This document shows, piece by piece, positions 25,714 to 35,155 of a stretch of DNA of 64,000 bases (the stretch's first letter is position 1; the number at the start of each line of letters is the position of its first letter). Source of the stretch: an uncultured Gammaproteobacteria bacterium (GTDB lineage: Bacteria; Pseudomonadota; Gammaproteobacteria; Arenicellales; JAANXG01). The translations under genes and the position numbers were made by a program. The DNA lies in contig CAMYJT010000001.1 of the NCBI GenBank assembly GCA_947258785.1, positions 1-64,000 of the forward strand, given 5' to 3'. The notes under the pieces are model-generated. The model ran no database searches and was not told where the DNA came from. It saw nothing but the letters and a program-made list of their open reading frames with translations.

Positions 25714-26679
25714 TTACTGCTTGTATATGCCCACCTTGATTGCGGTGGTCTTCAAGGTATCGAAAGTCTGTGTCAAGTGCTTCCGATAGTCGACGCTGTT
25801 CAAGGCCCGCACCAAGCTGCCCTTGGCCTCCAGCTGAGAAGTGACGGCCGGATCGTTCATTGCTTTGAGGAAGGCCGTTTCATAATGCTTGATGATTTCG
25901 GCGGACGTACCCTTGGGCAGCATCACCCCACGATCCAGACCAAACACCAAGTCTACGCCCTGCTCTTTGAGCGTCTTGACGTCCGGCACCCGGGGATCGC
26001 GCTGAGGTGTGGCAATGCCGAGGGCCTTCAGCTCATTGGTCTTGATGTACTTTTGTGCCGCTGTCACATTGATTTCGCCGAGTTGGATGTTGTTGGCTAG
26101 CAGGGCTGTCATCCGCTCACGCGTTCCGTCGTAGGAGATGTGTTTGAACTTCACGCCGGCGGAATCTTCGAGCAACAGAAAGATGAACTGGCTCGTTGAC
26201 CCCAGGGTCCCCCCGGCCAAGATTTCCTCCGGTTTGCCCTGCGCCGCTTTGACCAATCCGCTCACATCGTTGTAGGGCACGCTTTTGCTGGCACCGATGA
26301 TGGACGGTGTGTTGGTGAGCATCGCGACCGGCTCGAAGGCGTCCCAGGTGAAGTCTACACGACCGCTGAGGTAACTGGTGATCGCGCTCTGGTGCATGGC
26401 AAACAACGTGCAACCGTCGGGTTTCGACCCCCGGGCCTCTTTGGCGCCCTTGTTACCCCCCTGACCGGTGATGTTTACGACTTGTATCTGCGGTTTTAGC
26501 TTTTGTTTGTTGACCGCCTCGACGACCACGCGAAAAATGATGTCCGTGCCGCCACCCGCCTTCCAAGGAACAATTAATTTTGCGGTGCTGCATGGAATCT
26601 CTGCGGCCGACAGGGTCATCGGCACCAGGACCAACGCCAGGGCCGCAAGCACGAATCGAAATAACTGGTTTCTACGCAT
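25714..26679 (-). CDS. tctC: TTT transporter periplasmic receptor, second system
   Basis: A 321-residue Bug/TctC-type solute-binding protein. The start at 26679 is preferred because GGAGGACGGAG lies just upstream and a clean signal peptide follows (M-R-R-N start, cut after S-A-A). P-W-K-A-G-G-G-T-D and the N-I-T-G-Q-G-G-N-K-G loop are the ligand-site motifs of the family. It feeds the adjacent TctAB pair. Its neighbours (aminotransferase, aspartate-dehydrogenase-like and gamma-glutamyltransferase-like enzymes) hint at an amino- or amido-dicarboxylate ligand, but this is inference. Confidence 0.92.
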   Translation of the reverse strand: MRRNQLFRFVLAALALVLVPMTLSAAEIPCSTAKLIVPWKAGGGTDIIFRVVVEAVNKQKLKPQIQVVNITGQGGNKGAKEARGSKPDGCTLFAMHQSAITSYLSGRVDFTWDAFEPVAMLTNTPSIIGASKSVPYNDVSGLVKAAQGKPEEILAGGTLGSTSQFIFLLLEDSAGVKFKHISYDGTRERMTALLANNIQLGEINVTAAQKYIKTNELKALGIATPQRDPRVPDVKTLKEQGVDLVFGLDRGVMLPKGTSAEIIKHYETAFLKAMNDPAVTSQLEAKGSLVRALNSVDYRKHLTQTFDTLKTTAIKVGIYKQ

Positions 26680-26897
26680 ACTCCGTCCTCCAAGTGAATT
26701 ATTTTTGCCGCCGTACCATGTCACGAGGCCGGCGCTCGGAGACGTTTCCCCGCCGATCCCGGCCTGGTTCGACTGAACGCTCAGCCTAACCCAAGCATAC
26801 CCGCATGGCCAGAACCGAACCGGAAGGCGTCCCCGCACAGACCACGGTCCAACCGCGGTCGCTTGATCGATCTATCCGAGAGCCAGTCAACAGGCGG

Positions 26898-28703
26898 CTA
26901 CCGACCGACCGCATAGCCTTGCATGTATCGGGGGTTGGCGGCGGCCTTCAACACACCCTTTTCCACCGCCACCGCGGATAAGCGGCCCAGGCTCCACTCC
27001 TCGTCGACGGTCACAAGGTGGCCGCGGCGGCGCAATTCGGCGATGGTTCTATCGGGGAATCGACCCTCCACCGTGATGTGCCCGGGACGCGACTCCCGCG
27101 GGTAGAACGAACTGGGAAAGTGTTCGGTGTGAAACATCGGAGCATCGATAGCCTGTTGGAGATTCATGTGGTGGTGCAAATACCGGAGGAAGAAGGTCAG
27201 CGACCACTGATCCTGCTGGTCGCCCCCCGGGGTCCCGAACGCCAGGTATGGGGCGCCGTCCCGCAGTGCGAGGGAAGGTGCCAGTGTAGTACGCGGCCGC
27301 CTGCCCGGGGCCAGACCGGCTGGATGGTCCGGCTCGAGCCAGAACATCTGCGCTCGCGAGCCGAGCGCAAACCCAAGCCCTGGTATCAGCGGCGAACTCT
27401 GCAGCCATCCTCCGCTGGGAGTCGCCGCAACCATGTTGCCGTAGCGGTCGACGACGTCCAAGTGACAGGTGTCACCGTTCAGCGCGTCGTGCCGCGCGGC
27501 GGTTGGTTCGCCGGCCCCAAGCACCGCGATCGTCGGCCGCAGGCCGGCGTCTCCAGCAACCCGGTTGACGGGCGCCGCACCGAAACCCCGAATGCCACCC
27601 GGACGAAGATCAAGATTCGCATCCGCACCGATCAGACCGCGGCGGCGGTCGTTGTAGTCCTCGCTCAACAGCCGGGACACCGGCACATCGACCGCGGCCG
27701 GGTCACCATAGAACGCTTCGCGGTCGGCGAAGGCCAGTTTCGCGCATTCTAAGACGGTATGAACGAACTCCGCACCAAGCGGGTCCATGGCTTCGATATC
27801 CACTCCGGCGAGCAGGGCGAGCTGTTGCAGGAACACCGGCCCCTGCCCCCAGGGCCCGGTCTTGCACACGGTGATACCCTGGTAGTCGTAGGTCAGCGGG
27901 TCTTCGATGGTCGCCTGCCAATCCGCGAGATCGTCGGCCGTCAAAAGCCCGTGATGCCGCCGTCCGGAGCTGTCCATGACCGCGTTGTGCCGGCAGAACC
28001 GCTCGATCGTCTCGGCCACGAAGCCCGCGTAGAACAATCGGCGGGCCGCATCGATCTGCGCCTCCCGGCCGCGGTTCGCGGCCTCCACCTCACGGACGAT
28101 GCGGCGGTAGGTCGTGGCCAGTTGTGTGTTCCGAAACAGGCTGCCGGGGCGGGGTACCTCGCCGTGGCTCAGGTACACGGCGGCGGAGCTCGTCCACTCG
28201 GTCTCGAACAGCTCCCTCACCGTCTCTATGGTGGCGCTGACACCCGGCACCAGTGGATAACCGTGTTCGGCGTAGTGGATGGCGGGGGCCAGCACGTCGG
28301 AGAGCCTTCGTGTCCCGTAGTCCCGCAACAACAGCAACCAGGCGTCAAAGGCACCCGGCACCGTCGCCGCCAGCAGACCGGATCCCGGGATGAGATCGAG
28401 CCCGAGCTCCCGATACCGCTCGATAGAGGCGCTGGCCGGCGCCACACCCTGTCCGCAGATGACGTCCACCCGCCGGTGATCGGCGCTGTAGACCAAGATC
28501 GGCACCTCGCCGCCTGGACCGTTCAGATGCGGCTCGACGACTTGCAAGGTGAAACCGGTGGCGACCGCGGCGTCGAAGGCATTCCCGCCCTGCTCCAGGA
28601 TGGCCATGCCCACCGCCGAACCGAGCCAATGTGTCGAGGCCACCATTCCGTAAGTCCCGAGCAATTCAGGACGGGTCGTGAACATGTCTCGATCATTTTC
28701 CAC
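26898..28703 (-). CDS. Gamma-glutamyltransferase-like Ntn hydrolase, apparently cytosolic
   Basis: A 601-residue GGT-family protein. The autocatalytic and nucleophilic threonine is T412 in G-D-T-C-H-L-D-V-V-D, followed by Y-G-N-M-V-A-A and the S-G-G-W-L-Q-S-S loop. The large-subunit N-terminus has the familiar G-x-x-A-x-E-x-G-G-N-A-x-D-A-A-V-A pattern. There is no signal peptide, unlike periplasmic GGTs, so it probably acts in the cytoplasm on an imported gamma-glutamyl compound or as an acylase. It lies between the aspartate-dehydrogenase-like gene and tctC on the same strand. The true substrate is unknown. Confidence 0.88.
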   Translation of the reverse strand: MENDRDMFTTRPELLGTYGMVASTHWLGSAVGMAILEQGGNAFDAAVATGFTLQVVEPHLNGPGGEVPILVYSADHRRVDVICGQGVAPASASIERYRELGLDLIPGSGLLAATVPGAFDAWLLLLRDYGTRRLSDVLAPAIHYAEHGYPLVPGVSATIETVRELFETEWTSSAAVYLSHGEVPRPGSLFRNTQLATTYRRIVREVEAANRGREAQIDAARRLFYAGFVAETIERFCRHNAVMDSSGRRHHGLLTADDLADWQATIEDPLTYDYQGITVCKTGPWGQGPVFLQQLALLAGVDIEAMDPLGAEFVHTVLECAKLAFADREAFYGDPAAVDVPVSRLLSEDYNDRRRGLIGADANLDLRPGGIRGFGAAPVNRVAGDAGLRPTIAVLGAGEPTAARHDALNGDTCHLDVVDRYGNMVAATPSGGWLQSSPLIPGLGFALGSRAQMFWLEPDHPAGLAPGRRPRTTLAPSLALRDGAPYLAFGTPGGDQQDQWSLTFFLRYLHHHMNLQQAIDAPMFHTEHFPSSFYPRESRPGHITVEGRFPDRTIAELRRRGHLVTVDEEWSLGRLSAVAVEKGVLKAAANPRYMQGYAVGR

Positions 28704-28917
28704 AATCGCAAGCGGTTGCTGAAACGCGTTTCCGAAACAGTACAGGCGCCGGGCTCACACACACAAACCGTGTATAAGGTACACCCAGGCGTGCCATGCC
28801 GTCCCGGCAGTGGCGGCCACGAGGCCGCGACGGATGCAGAACGCCGATTATATCGGCTGCGACCGATTCGGCGACATTCCAGTCATCCGCCGCATTCAAC
28901 CGCGGTGGCGGGTGGAA

Positions 28918-29736
28918 TCAGGCACCGACAGTCAGCGGAGCGACGAGTCGGCGCAGGGCGGCAATCACGCTCAGGGGGACGATTTTTCCGGTGCGTGGGT
29001 TGTCGTCCGACGGCACGTTCTCGATCTTGAGCTCGATGCGGGCACAATCGGCCTCCACCAGTATGCGATGGGTATTGCGTTCGAGGGTCGGATCGGCCCA
29101 GATCTCGAGTTCGGTGCGTTGCGCCCCGATGCCCGCCAAGCCGAGCGCGGCGGCAACATTCACATTGGCCGGGAAACCCTTTGCCCCCTCCGCAGCCGGG
29201 CCGTCAAATACCTTTAAAGGCCGGCTGATTCCCTCGATTTCGATGCCCCGCCGGCGCAGGTAAGGCGCGCCGGCCAGACCCCCGGGCGGCTTGCGGGTGA
29301 TCATTCGCACGGATTCGATATGACCTTCGGCCATCGCAGACACCGCATCCAGGCCAGGCAAGGCGCCGCTAGGCACGATAATTCTTGCGCCGCGGACCTT
29401 GGCCAGCTCAACCAGCTCGGCATGTTCGAGCAAGGCGCCCACAGAGAGGGGCATCAACATCTTACCCGCGCGTAAGACGGGTTCGGCCACGGCCACAAAC
29501 GCCTCCGCCGGCACACACTCCACCACCACATCTCCAATCCGGGCAAGTTCGGGCAGCGGAACGACCGGCACGTTGCGGCGAAAACCCCGCATGCGCGCGG
29601 TCGCCCGCCGCGGATGCTTGGCCGATACCCCGGCAAGCATCAGCCCGTCGATGCCTTCGTCCAAGCGCCGGGCGACCGCCAGACCGATGGTGCCGAGACC
29701 GCCAATGGCAACCCGTAACGGCGCCGGGGCAATCAT
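28918..29736 (-). CDS. Aspartate dehydrogenase-like NAD(P) oxidoreductase
   Basis: A 272-residue protein of the NadX/DUF108 L-aspartate dehydrogenase family. A Rossmann motif (A-I-G-G-L-G-T-I-G) opens the protein. The C-terminal catalytic domain has F-P-A-N-V-N-V-A-A-A, R-N-T-H-R-I and E-N-V-P-S-x-x-N-P-R-T-G-K-I, which are strongly characteristic. The ATG at 29736 is chosen because it starts just before the first beta strand; a longer frame to 29808 adds an Arg-rich stretch. The family interconverts aspartate and iminosuccinate, but in catabolic clusters some members act on other amino or imino acids. Confidence 0.88.
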   Translation of the reverse strand: MIAPAPLRVAIGGLGTIGLAVARRLDEGIDGLMLAGVSAKHPRRATARMRGFRRNVPVVPLPELARIGDVVVECVPAEAFVAVAEPVLRAGKMLMPLSVGALLEHAELVELAKVRGARIIVPSGALPGLDAVSAMAEGHIESVRMITRKPPGGLAGAPYLRRRGIEIEGISRPLKVFDGPAAEGAKGFPANVNVAAALGLAGIGAQRTELEIWADPTLERNTHRILVEADCARIELKIENVPSDDNPRTGKIVPLSVIAALRRLVAPLTVGA

Positions 29737-29861
29737 GCCAGCACCGCGCCACACTCGGCACGACGGCCAAGCAGCGTGACCCAAGCGGATGCGGCGCCGG
29801 TCCAACATGTGTCTTCGATTCGCCTGTTCATATTTACCGTATGGTGTGTTCTTTACGAGGA

Positions 29862-30794
29862 CTAATACCCGGCACCTACATCCACCAGACCGGTCAGCGG
29901 CGCTCCGGCTCGATGGCGACGTATATTGTCGACGATGTGGACGGCGGCGGTGTCGGGGTCGGTGAGACTGGCGATGTGTGGGGTTATGGTTATTTTGGGA
30001 TGGCGCCAGAAGAGGTGGGTGCGGGGCAAGGGCTCGGCATCGAACACATCGAGCGTGGCGCCGCTGAGTTGGCCCGAATCCAGGGCCCTCAACAGGTCCG
30101 CCTCCACCACATGTCCGCCGCGGCCGACATTGATCACCACCGCGCCGGCGGGCAGCGCGGACAGCGTCTGTGCGTTGAGAATGTGCCGGGTGTTCGTGGT
30201 TAGCGGCAAGAGGCAGATCAGTATCTGCGTTCGGGCCAGGAACGCGCCGAGCCCGTCATCGCCGTGGAAACATCGGACCTCCGGCATTTCCTTGTACCGC
30301 CGGCTCCAAGCGGCGACCTCGAAACCCAGAGCCACCAGTTTCCCGGCGATGTCCGTGCCCATGACGCCGAGGCCCATGATCCCGATCTTGCGGGCCTGGG
30401 GACGCGCTTGCGGGAGCTGCTTCCAACACAGGAGGCGCTGCTGCAGTGCATAGTCCGACATGCGTCGATGGTATCGCAGGACATGAAACAACAGATACTC
30501 GCTCATGCCGGTAGTCAATGCGGGATCGACCATGCGCACAACCGGCACTCCACGCGGTAGTCCCGCATCGCCGAGCAGATGGTCTATACCGGCGCCCAGA
30601 GAGAAGATCACCTGCAGATTGGGCAGGCTGTGCAGCGCGTCCTCGACGGGGATCCAGACCAAGGCGTACTCGACGTCCCGCTTGTCGTCCAGGCGCGGCC
30701 ACACGCAGACCTTCAAGTCCGGCATCAGCGACTGCAGTGCAGCGGTCCACCGCTGCGGCGAGTCCGACTCGCTTTTGAACAACAAGGTCGGCAC
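29862..30794 (-). CDS. D-2-hydroxyacid dehydrogenase, GhrA-like (glyoxylate/hydroxypyruvate reductase)
   Basis: A 310-residue 2-hydroxyacid dehydrogenase of the GhrA subgroup. The nucleotide motif is G-L-G-V-M-G (141-146). The catalytic residues are R225 (N-V-G-R-G-G), E254 (D-A-E-P-L) and H273 (T-P-H-I-A-S). S-L-G-A-G-I-D at 65-71 binds the substrate carboxylate. It would reduce glyoxylate or hydroxypyruvate with NADPH. It is the most upstream gene of the minus-strand run leading to the second TTT system, consistent with removing glyoxylate formed in catabolism. Confidence 0.92.
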   Translation of the reverse strand: MPTLLFKSESDSPQRWTAALQSLMPDLKVCVWPRLDDKRDVEYALVWIPVEDALHSLPNLQVIFSLGAGIDHLLGDAGLPRGVPVVRMVDPALTTGMSEYLLFHVLRYHRRMSDYALQQRLLCWKQLPQARPQARKIGIMGLGVMGTDIAGKLVALGFEVAAWSRRYKEMPEVRCFHGDDGLGAFLARTQILICLLPLTTNTRHILNAQTLSALPAGAVVINVGRGGHVVEADLLRALDSGQLSGATLDVFDAEPLPRTHLFWRHPKITITPHIASLTDPDTAAVHIVDNIRRHRAGAPLTGLVDVGAGY

Positions 30795-31119
30795 CTACCA
30801 CAAACCTCCGGCTAATCCACCCGCCAACGTTAGCGCCGTCGCCCCGCCCGACGCAAATCGGCGGCGGGCACGGAGGCCGGGAGCACGCCACACAAAGCTT
30901 GGCACCGCACCCGCAAGGCATTCAAGGCACTTGGCCCAGTGCCCCATACCGCTGGACGCGGTCGAACTGCCGGAGACCATCGCTTTGCCCGCATATCGCA
31001 CCGAGGCGGCAACAAGATGGATGAACAACGGCCATCGTGGGTATTGCCGTTGGTCGTTATAATCGGCACATGCGGCCACCGAGCCAGATTCGCGAACATA
31101 ATCGATCAGGAAACTCGTA
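30795..31119. other. Intergenic region before the hydrolase-OsmC gene
   Basis: About 325 bases with no credible gene. It holds a diverged copy of the dispersed repeat (30987-31020) and a TATAAT hexamer at 31058-31063, about 57 bases before the start at 31120. No well-spaced -35 element is visible, so the promoter is only suggested. Confidence 0.4.
30987..31020 (+). repeat. Diverged relative of the 66-bp repeat
   Basis: GCCCGCATATCGCACCGAGG and the following CGGCAACAAGATGG match the first 35 or so bases of the copies at 101 and 1203 with about 6 changes. Unlike the copies at 1203 and 23297 it does not follow a visible stop codon. Confidence 0.5.
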
Positions 31120-32346
31120 ATGCAAACCAGACGCATCAGTTTTGCGGGCACGGGTGGGATGTTGGATGCACGCCTGGAGCTGCCGAGCGCAGAACCTCGT
31201 GCCTATGCCCTGTTTGCCCACTGCTTCACCTGCTCAAAAGACACCGTGGCCGCCTCCAGGATATCGCGCGCCCTGGCGGAGCGGGGCATTGCCGTGCTGC
31301 GTTTCGACTTTACCGGCCTCGGCGGCAGCGACGGTGATTTTTCCAACACGAATTTCAGCTCCAACATCCAGGACCTGCACAATGCCGTCGCGTATCTGCG
31401 CGAGACCGCAACAGCGCCCGGCATCTTGATCGGACACAGCCTGGGGGGCGCCGCCGTGTTGAGCGCCGCCGGCGACCTACCTGAGGCGGTGGCTGTGGTA
31501 ACCATCGGTGCGCCGAGCGATCCCGCCCATGTCGAGCATCTGTTCAAGCAACAGGTCGATAACATCGCGGTCCGGGGCGAACAAGAGGTGGAGTTAGGCG
31601 GGCGCCGTTTTCTGATACGCCAGCAATTCCTGGAGGACATCGCGGAACAGCGCCTGACCGATAAAATCCGCCGCTTGAGACGCGCGTTGCTGATTTTACA
31701 CAGTCCCCAGGACGACATCGTCGGTGTCGAGCACGCGCGCACGATATTCGAAGCTGCTCTGCACCCCAAAAGCTTCATCTCGCTGGATGGGTCGGATCAT
31801 CTGATTACTCGCAGGCAGGACGCCGATTACGTGGCCGCGGTGGTCAGCGCCTGGGTCGACCGTTACTTGGCGCCGCGCAAGGAAGACGACGAGGCCCGCG
31901 ACCAGCAACCACGATCGGTATCGGTCGCCGAGGCCGGTGAGGGCGGATTCGCACAACATGTCACCATTGGACCGCACACGCTCCGAGGGGATGAACCCGC
32001 GGCGTTCGGGGGTCAGGACACAGGACCGTCTCCCTACGATTTCCTGCTTGCCGCGTTGGGCACATGCACCTCCATGACGTTGCGTATGTACGCACAACAC
32101 AAGCAATTGCCGTTGGAGCACGTGGCCGTGGAGTTGTCGCATCAAAAAATACACGCACGCGATTGCATGGAATGCGAGACGCAGTCCGGACGCATAGATC
32201 GTATCGATCGGGTGATTCGCATGAGTGGAGAGCTCGACGCGGCGCAGCGGAAGCGCCTGCTGGCAATCGCCGACAAATGCCCGGTGCACAAAACTCTGCA
32301 CTCCGAGGTGTTGATCAGCACTGTCGAGGCGGACGTCTCCCCATGA
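31120..32346 (+). CDS. Alpha/beta hydrolase fused to OsmC peroxidase domain
   Basis: A 408-residue bifunctional protein. Residues 1-250 form an alpha/beta hydrolase with nucleophile S107 (G-H-S-L-G-G), an acidic residue around D198/D199 and H227 (S-D-H-L-I). Residues 270-400 form an OsmC/Ohr-like domain with the two redox cysteines C316 (L-G-T-C-T-S) and C387 (K-C-P-V-H). This fusion is known in Proteobacteria. It probably removes organic or fatty-acid hydroperoxides, with the hydrolase acting on an ester or thioester partner; the combined substrate is not defined. AGGAAA precedes the ATG. Confidence 0.92.
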   Translation: MQTRRISFAGTGGMLDARLELPSAEPRAYALFAHCFTCSKDTVAASRISRALAERGIAVLRFDFTGLGGSDGDFSNTNFSSNIQDLHNAVAYLRETATAPGILIGHSLGGAAVLSAAGDLPEAVAVVTIGAPSDPAHVEHLFKQQVDNIAVRGEQEVELGGRRFLIRQQFLEDIAEQRLTDKIRRLRRALLILHSPQDDIVGVEHARTIFEAALHPKSFISLDGSDHLITRRQDADYVAAVVSAWVDRYLAPRKEDDEARDQQPRSVSVAEAGEGGFAQHVTIGPHTLRGDEPAAFGGQDTGPSPYDFLLAALGTCTSMTLRMYAQHKQLPLEHVAVELSHQKIHARDCMECETQSGRIDRIDRVIRMSGELDAAQRKRLLAIADKCPVHKTLHSEVLISTVEADVSP

Positions 32347-32447
32347 ACCCTCAACTGTGCGAGCCGGCATCACGGACAAGCTGTTCGGCGCGCGCTCGCG
32401 ATAAGGTTCTAGCACACCGGATTTACCTATAACGGAGTGGGACAACA

Positions 32448-33371
32448 ATGACGAAGGAATCCAATTTCAGCGGCGTCCTGGCGCCGGTTTTGACGCCGTT
32501 CGATGCGTCATTCGAAGTCAACATCAGTGCGTTTCTCAAGCACTGTCGGTGGTTGCTCGGCAGTGGTCTAGATGGCCTCGCGGTGTTCGGCACGACGAGT
32601 GAGGCCAACTCACTGTCGGTAGACGAAAAGGCCGATCTCATCGACGCGCTGCTCGACGAGGGAATTCCAGCGTCAAAACTCATGCCCGGCACCGGGATGT
32701 GCGCATTGAAAGACACCGTTCAACTAACCTCCCACGCGACCGCGCGGGGTTGTGGCGGTGTGTTGATGCTGCCACCGTTTTATTACAAGGCGGTCAACGA
32801 CGACGGCCTGTACGCGGCGTATTCGGAAGTCATCAACCGTGTCGGGGATGCGGGTCTGCGCGTGTACCTGTATCACATCCCGCCGGTTTCTCAGATTCCA
32901 TTGTCCCTGCCATTGATCGAGCGCCTGTTGAAGGCCTACCCCGAAACAATCGTCGGCATCAAAGACAGCTCCGGGGACTGGGACAACACCGCGGCGATCC
33001 TACGCCAATTCCCGGACTTGCAGACGTTTCCCGGCTCCGAGGAGTTCCTGCTGGCAGCACTTCGCGCGGGTGGTGCCGGATGTATTACCGCTACGGCCAA
33101 CATTAATCCGGTCGGCATCTGCGACATCAACAGGCACTGGCGCAGCCCCCCGGCCGATGCCCTGCAGGCGCGCGCCAGCACCATTCGGACGACGATACAA
33201 AACTATATTCTGATCCCGGCACTGAAAACCGTCGCCGCCGACTGTTACGGAGATCCGGACTGGTTGAACGTGCGCCCGCCGCTGGTGTCTCTGGCACCGG
33301 CGGAAAGACGTTCACTCATGGACCAGCTCACCGCCTTGGGTTTCTCGATGACTGAACACGCCGTCTGTTGA
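32448..33371 (+). CDS. DapA-family aldolase / dehydratase
   Basis: A 307-residue class I aldolase of the dihydrodipicolinate synthase / N-acetylneuraminate lyase superfamily. The Schiff-base lysine is K172 in G-I-K-D-S-S-G-D. The conserved Tyr is Y142 in Y-L-Y-H-I-P, and the N-terminal G-T-T-S-E-A replaces the usual G-T-T-G-E. These differences, and the lack of lysine genes nearby, suggest a catabolic member acting on a 2-keto acid rather than DapA itself. GGAG precedes the ATG, and the gene starts 101 bases after the hydrolase-OsmC gene. Confidence 0.85.
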   Translation: MTKESNFSGVLAPVLTPFDASFEVNISAFLKHCRWLLGSGLDGLAVFGTTSEANSLSVDEKADLIDALLDEGIPASKLMPGTGMCALKDTVQLTSHATARGCGGVLMLPPFYYKAVNDDGLYAAYSEVINRVGDAGLRVYLYHIPPVSQIPLSLPLIERLLKAYPETIVGIKDSSGDWDNTAAILRQFPDLQTFPGSEEFLLAALRAGGAGCITATANINPVGICDINRHWRSPPADALQARASTIRTTIQNYILIPALKTVAADCYGDPDWLNVRPPLVSLAPAERRSLMDQLTALGFSMTEHAVC

Positions 33372-33726
33372 CCGTCGATCGACGATCGCGGCAAGTATTA
33401 CCCGTGGAATGCCGCGCGAAGAACCGCAAAACGCCGGAGACGACAACCGGCAGAACCGGTACTTTCGGAATTGTCAAGCTTGGTTTAACCATGATGTCTA
33501 TGGGAGAATGCCGCGCTCGCGAGCCGTTTGGGTTTCCACACACGGTTCGCGTAGATCCGGGGGGCACAGATCGGGCGCGCAGCTCGATCCTGTGATATCG
33601 AGGAAAGTAAAACTTACGTCGAGTTGAGCTTTGACCGGGTGCCGGCAGACCGCCGACGGCGGCCTCAGGAGTGCTGTCACCCAGTCCGGGCTCGATGTAC
33701 CGAATCAGTCAATCGGAGGTGAGTAG
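33372..33726. other. Intergenic region upstream of gltA
   Basis: About 355 bases containing no supportable gene. The GGAGGTGAG site before gltA is strong. No convincing promoter, riboswitch or terminator could be read; short inverted repeats such as CCGCCGACGGCGG occur but without a U-run. Confidence 0.4.
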
Positions 33727-35109
33727 ATGAGCAAGAGCGACGCCAGCGCAGCAAAAAATCTACCTGACCAAGCTATCTTCACCCTTCACGACAATATTAC
33801 CGGCAACACCCATGAGATCCCGGTTTTAGAGGGGACCGACGGGCCGCGCGTGCTCGATATCCGTAAGCTGTATGGACAGACGGGTATGTTCACCTACGAC
33901 CCGGCTTACACGACCACGGCTTCCTGCTCGTCCGCCATCACGTTCATTGATGGTGAAAAAGGCATACTGCGACACCGCGGCTATGCAATTCAGGATCTGG
34001 CAGAGAACAGCGATTACCTAGAGGTCTGTTATCTGTTGCTGCACGGTGAACTGCCCTCTCCTGAGGAAAAGGAAGAGTTCAACCACAGTATTACCAATCA
34101 CACCATGCTGCACGAGCAACTGATCCATTTTTACCGGGGGTTCAGGCGCGACGCACATCCGATGGCGATCATGGTCGGGGTGGTCGGCGCGCTCTCCGCC
34201 TTCTATCACGACAGCACCGACATCACCGATCCTCAGCAGCGCATGATCGCCTCTCACCGGCTGATTGCCAAAATGCCGACCATCGGCGCCTATGCGTACA
34301 AGTATTCTAAGGGCCAACCATTTATCTATCCCAGCAATAATCTGGATTTTGCAGAAAACTTGCTGAAAATGATGTACGCGGTACCGGTCGCGGAGTTCGA
34401 GGTGAAGCCGGTGCTCGCCCGCGCAATGGACCGTATTCTCATTCTCCACGCGGATCATGAGCAAAACGCCTCGACGTCAACGGTTCGCCTCGCCGGGTCT
34501 TCCGGCGCCAATCCATTTGCCTGTATTGCCGCCGGCATAGCCTCGCTGTGGGGCCCGGCCCACGGTGGCGCCAATGAGGCGGTGTTGATGATGCTGAACG
34601 AGATCGGCAGCAAGGAGCGAATCCCGGAATTCGTTAATCGCGCAAAGGACCCCGACGACAGTTACCGTCTGATGGGTTTTGGCCACCGGGTCTACAAGAA
34701 TTACGATCCACGCGCAAAGGTCATGCGGGAGACCTGTCACGAAGTGCTCAACGAGCTCGGCATCGACGACCCGCAACTCGAGCTGGCGATGGAACTCGAA
34801 CGCATTACGCTGGAAGACGACTACTTCGTCGAGCGCAAGCTGTACCCAAATGTCGATTTTTATTCGGGCATCATACTCAAAGCCATGGGCTTTCCCACTA
34901 ACATGTTCACAGTCATTTTTGCGATCGCACGTACCGTCGGCTGGGTTGCGCACTGGAAGGAAATGCTGTCCGAGGGCACGCCCAAAATCGGCCGGCCCCG
35001 TCAGATGTACATCGGCGAGCCGGAGCGACCATTCGCCGCCATCGGCACACGCGAGCATAAACAGAGCCGCGGGTGGTCGTGGCTGTGGGGCAACAACCGC
35101 AAAGAATGA
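33727..35109 (+). CDS. gltA: Citrate synthase (type II)
   Basis: A 460-residue hexameric-type citrate synthase that condenses acetyl-CoA and oxaloacetate. Catalytic residues are visible: H279 (G-P-A-H-G-G-A-N), H320 (G-F-G-H-R-V-Y) and D377 (N-V-D-F-Y-S-G), with H244 in H-A-D-H-E-Q-N. A C-terminal extension beyond the usual Q-x-Y-x-G region ends in a Trp/Arg-rich tail (S-R-G-W-S-W-L-W) that is slightly longer than typical. It stands alone and is probably monocistronic. Its neighbours are not TCA genes, although a 2-oxoacid oxidoreductase operon lies 18 kb away. Confidence 0.97.
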   Translation: MSKSDASAAKNLPDQAIFTLHDNITGNTHEIPVLEGTDGPRVLDIRKLYGQTGMFTYDPAYTTTASCSSAITFIDGEKGILRHRGYAIQDLAENSDYLEVCYLLLHGELPSPEEKEEFNHSITNHTMLHEQLIHFYRGFRRDAHPMAIMVGVVGALSAFYHDSTDITDPQQRMIASHRLIAKMPTIGAYAYKYSKGQPFIYPSNNLDFAENLLKMMYAVPVAEFEVKPVLARAMDRILILHADHEQNASTSTVRLAGSSGANPFACIAAGIASLWGPAHGGANEAVLMMLNEIGSKERIPEFVNRAKDPDDSYRLMGFGHRVYKNYDPRAKVMRETCHEVLNELGIDDPQLELAMELERITLEDDYFVERKLYPNVDFYSGIILKAMGFPTNMFTVIFAIARTVGWVAHWKEMLSEGTPKIGRPRQMYIGEPERPFAAIGTREHKQSRGWSWLWGNNRKE

Positions 35110-35126
35110 GCCGCCTCCAGGAGCGG

Positions 35127-35154
35127 GGTCCGCGGTCCTGCCAGCCCGCGGGCC
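35127..35154. terminator. Stem-loop between convergent gltA and FAD-oxidase genes
   Basis: GGTCCGCGG and CCGCGGGCC form a 9-bp stem (one G-T pair) with a 10-base loop, in the 46-base gap between two convergent genes. No U-run follows on either side, so it is a candidate bidirectional structure only. Confidence 0.4.
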
Positions 35155-35155
35155 G

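Noticed and set aside
24239..25789. 516-codon plus-strand open frame overlapping tctA2 and tctB2
   Set aside because: It is antisense to well-supported transporter genes, with Pro/Ser/Thr/Arg-rich translation typical of mirror frames in G+C-rich DNA, and no domain can be recognised.
28771..28790. GTGTATAAGGTACACC as a fourth copy of the operator
   Set aside because: It shares composition but not the TGGTATA-N3-TATACCA layout; several mismatches.
27759..29030. 423-codon plus-strand frame opposite the GGT-like gene
   Set aside because: Antisense to a gene with clear active-site motifs. The translation is His/Arg/Gly/Gln-rich and lacks a family signature.
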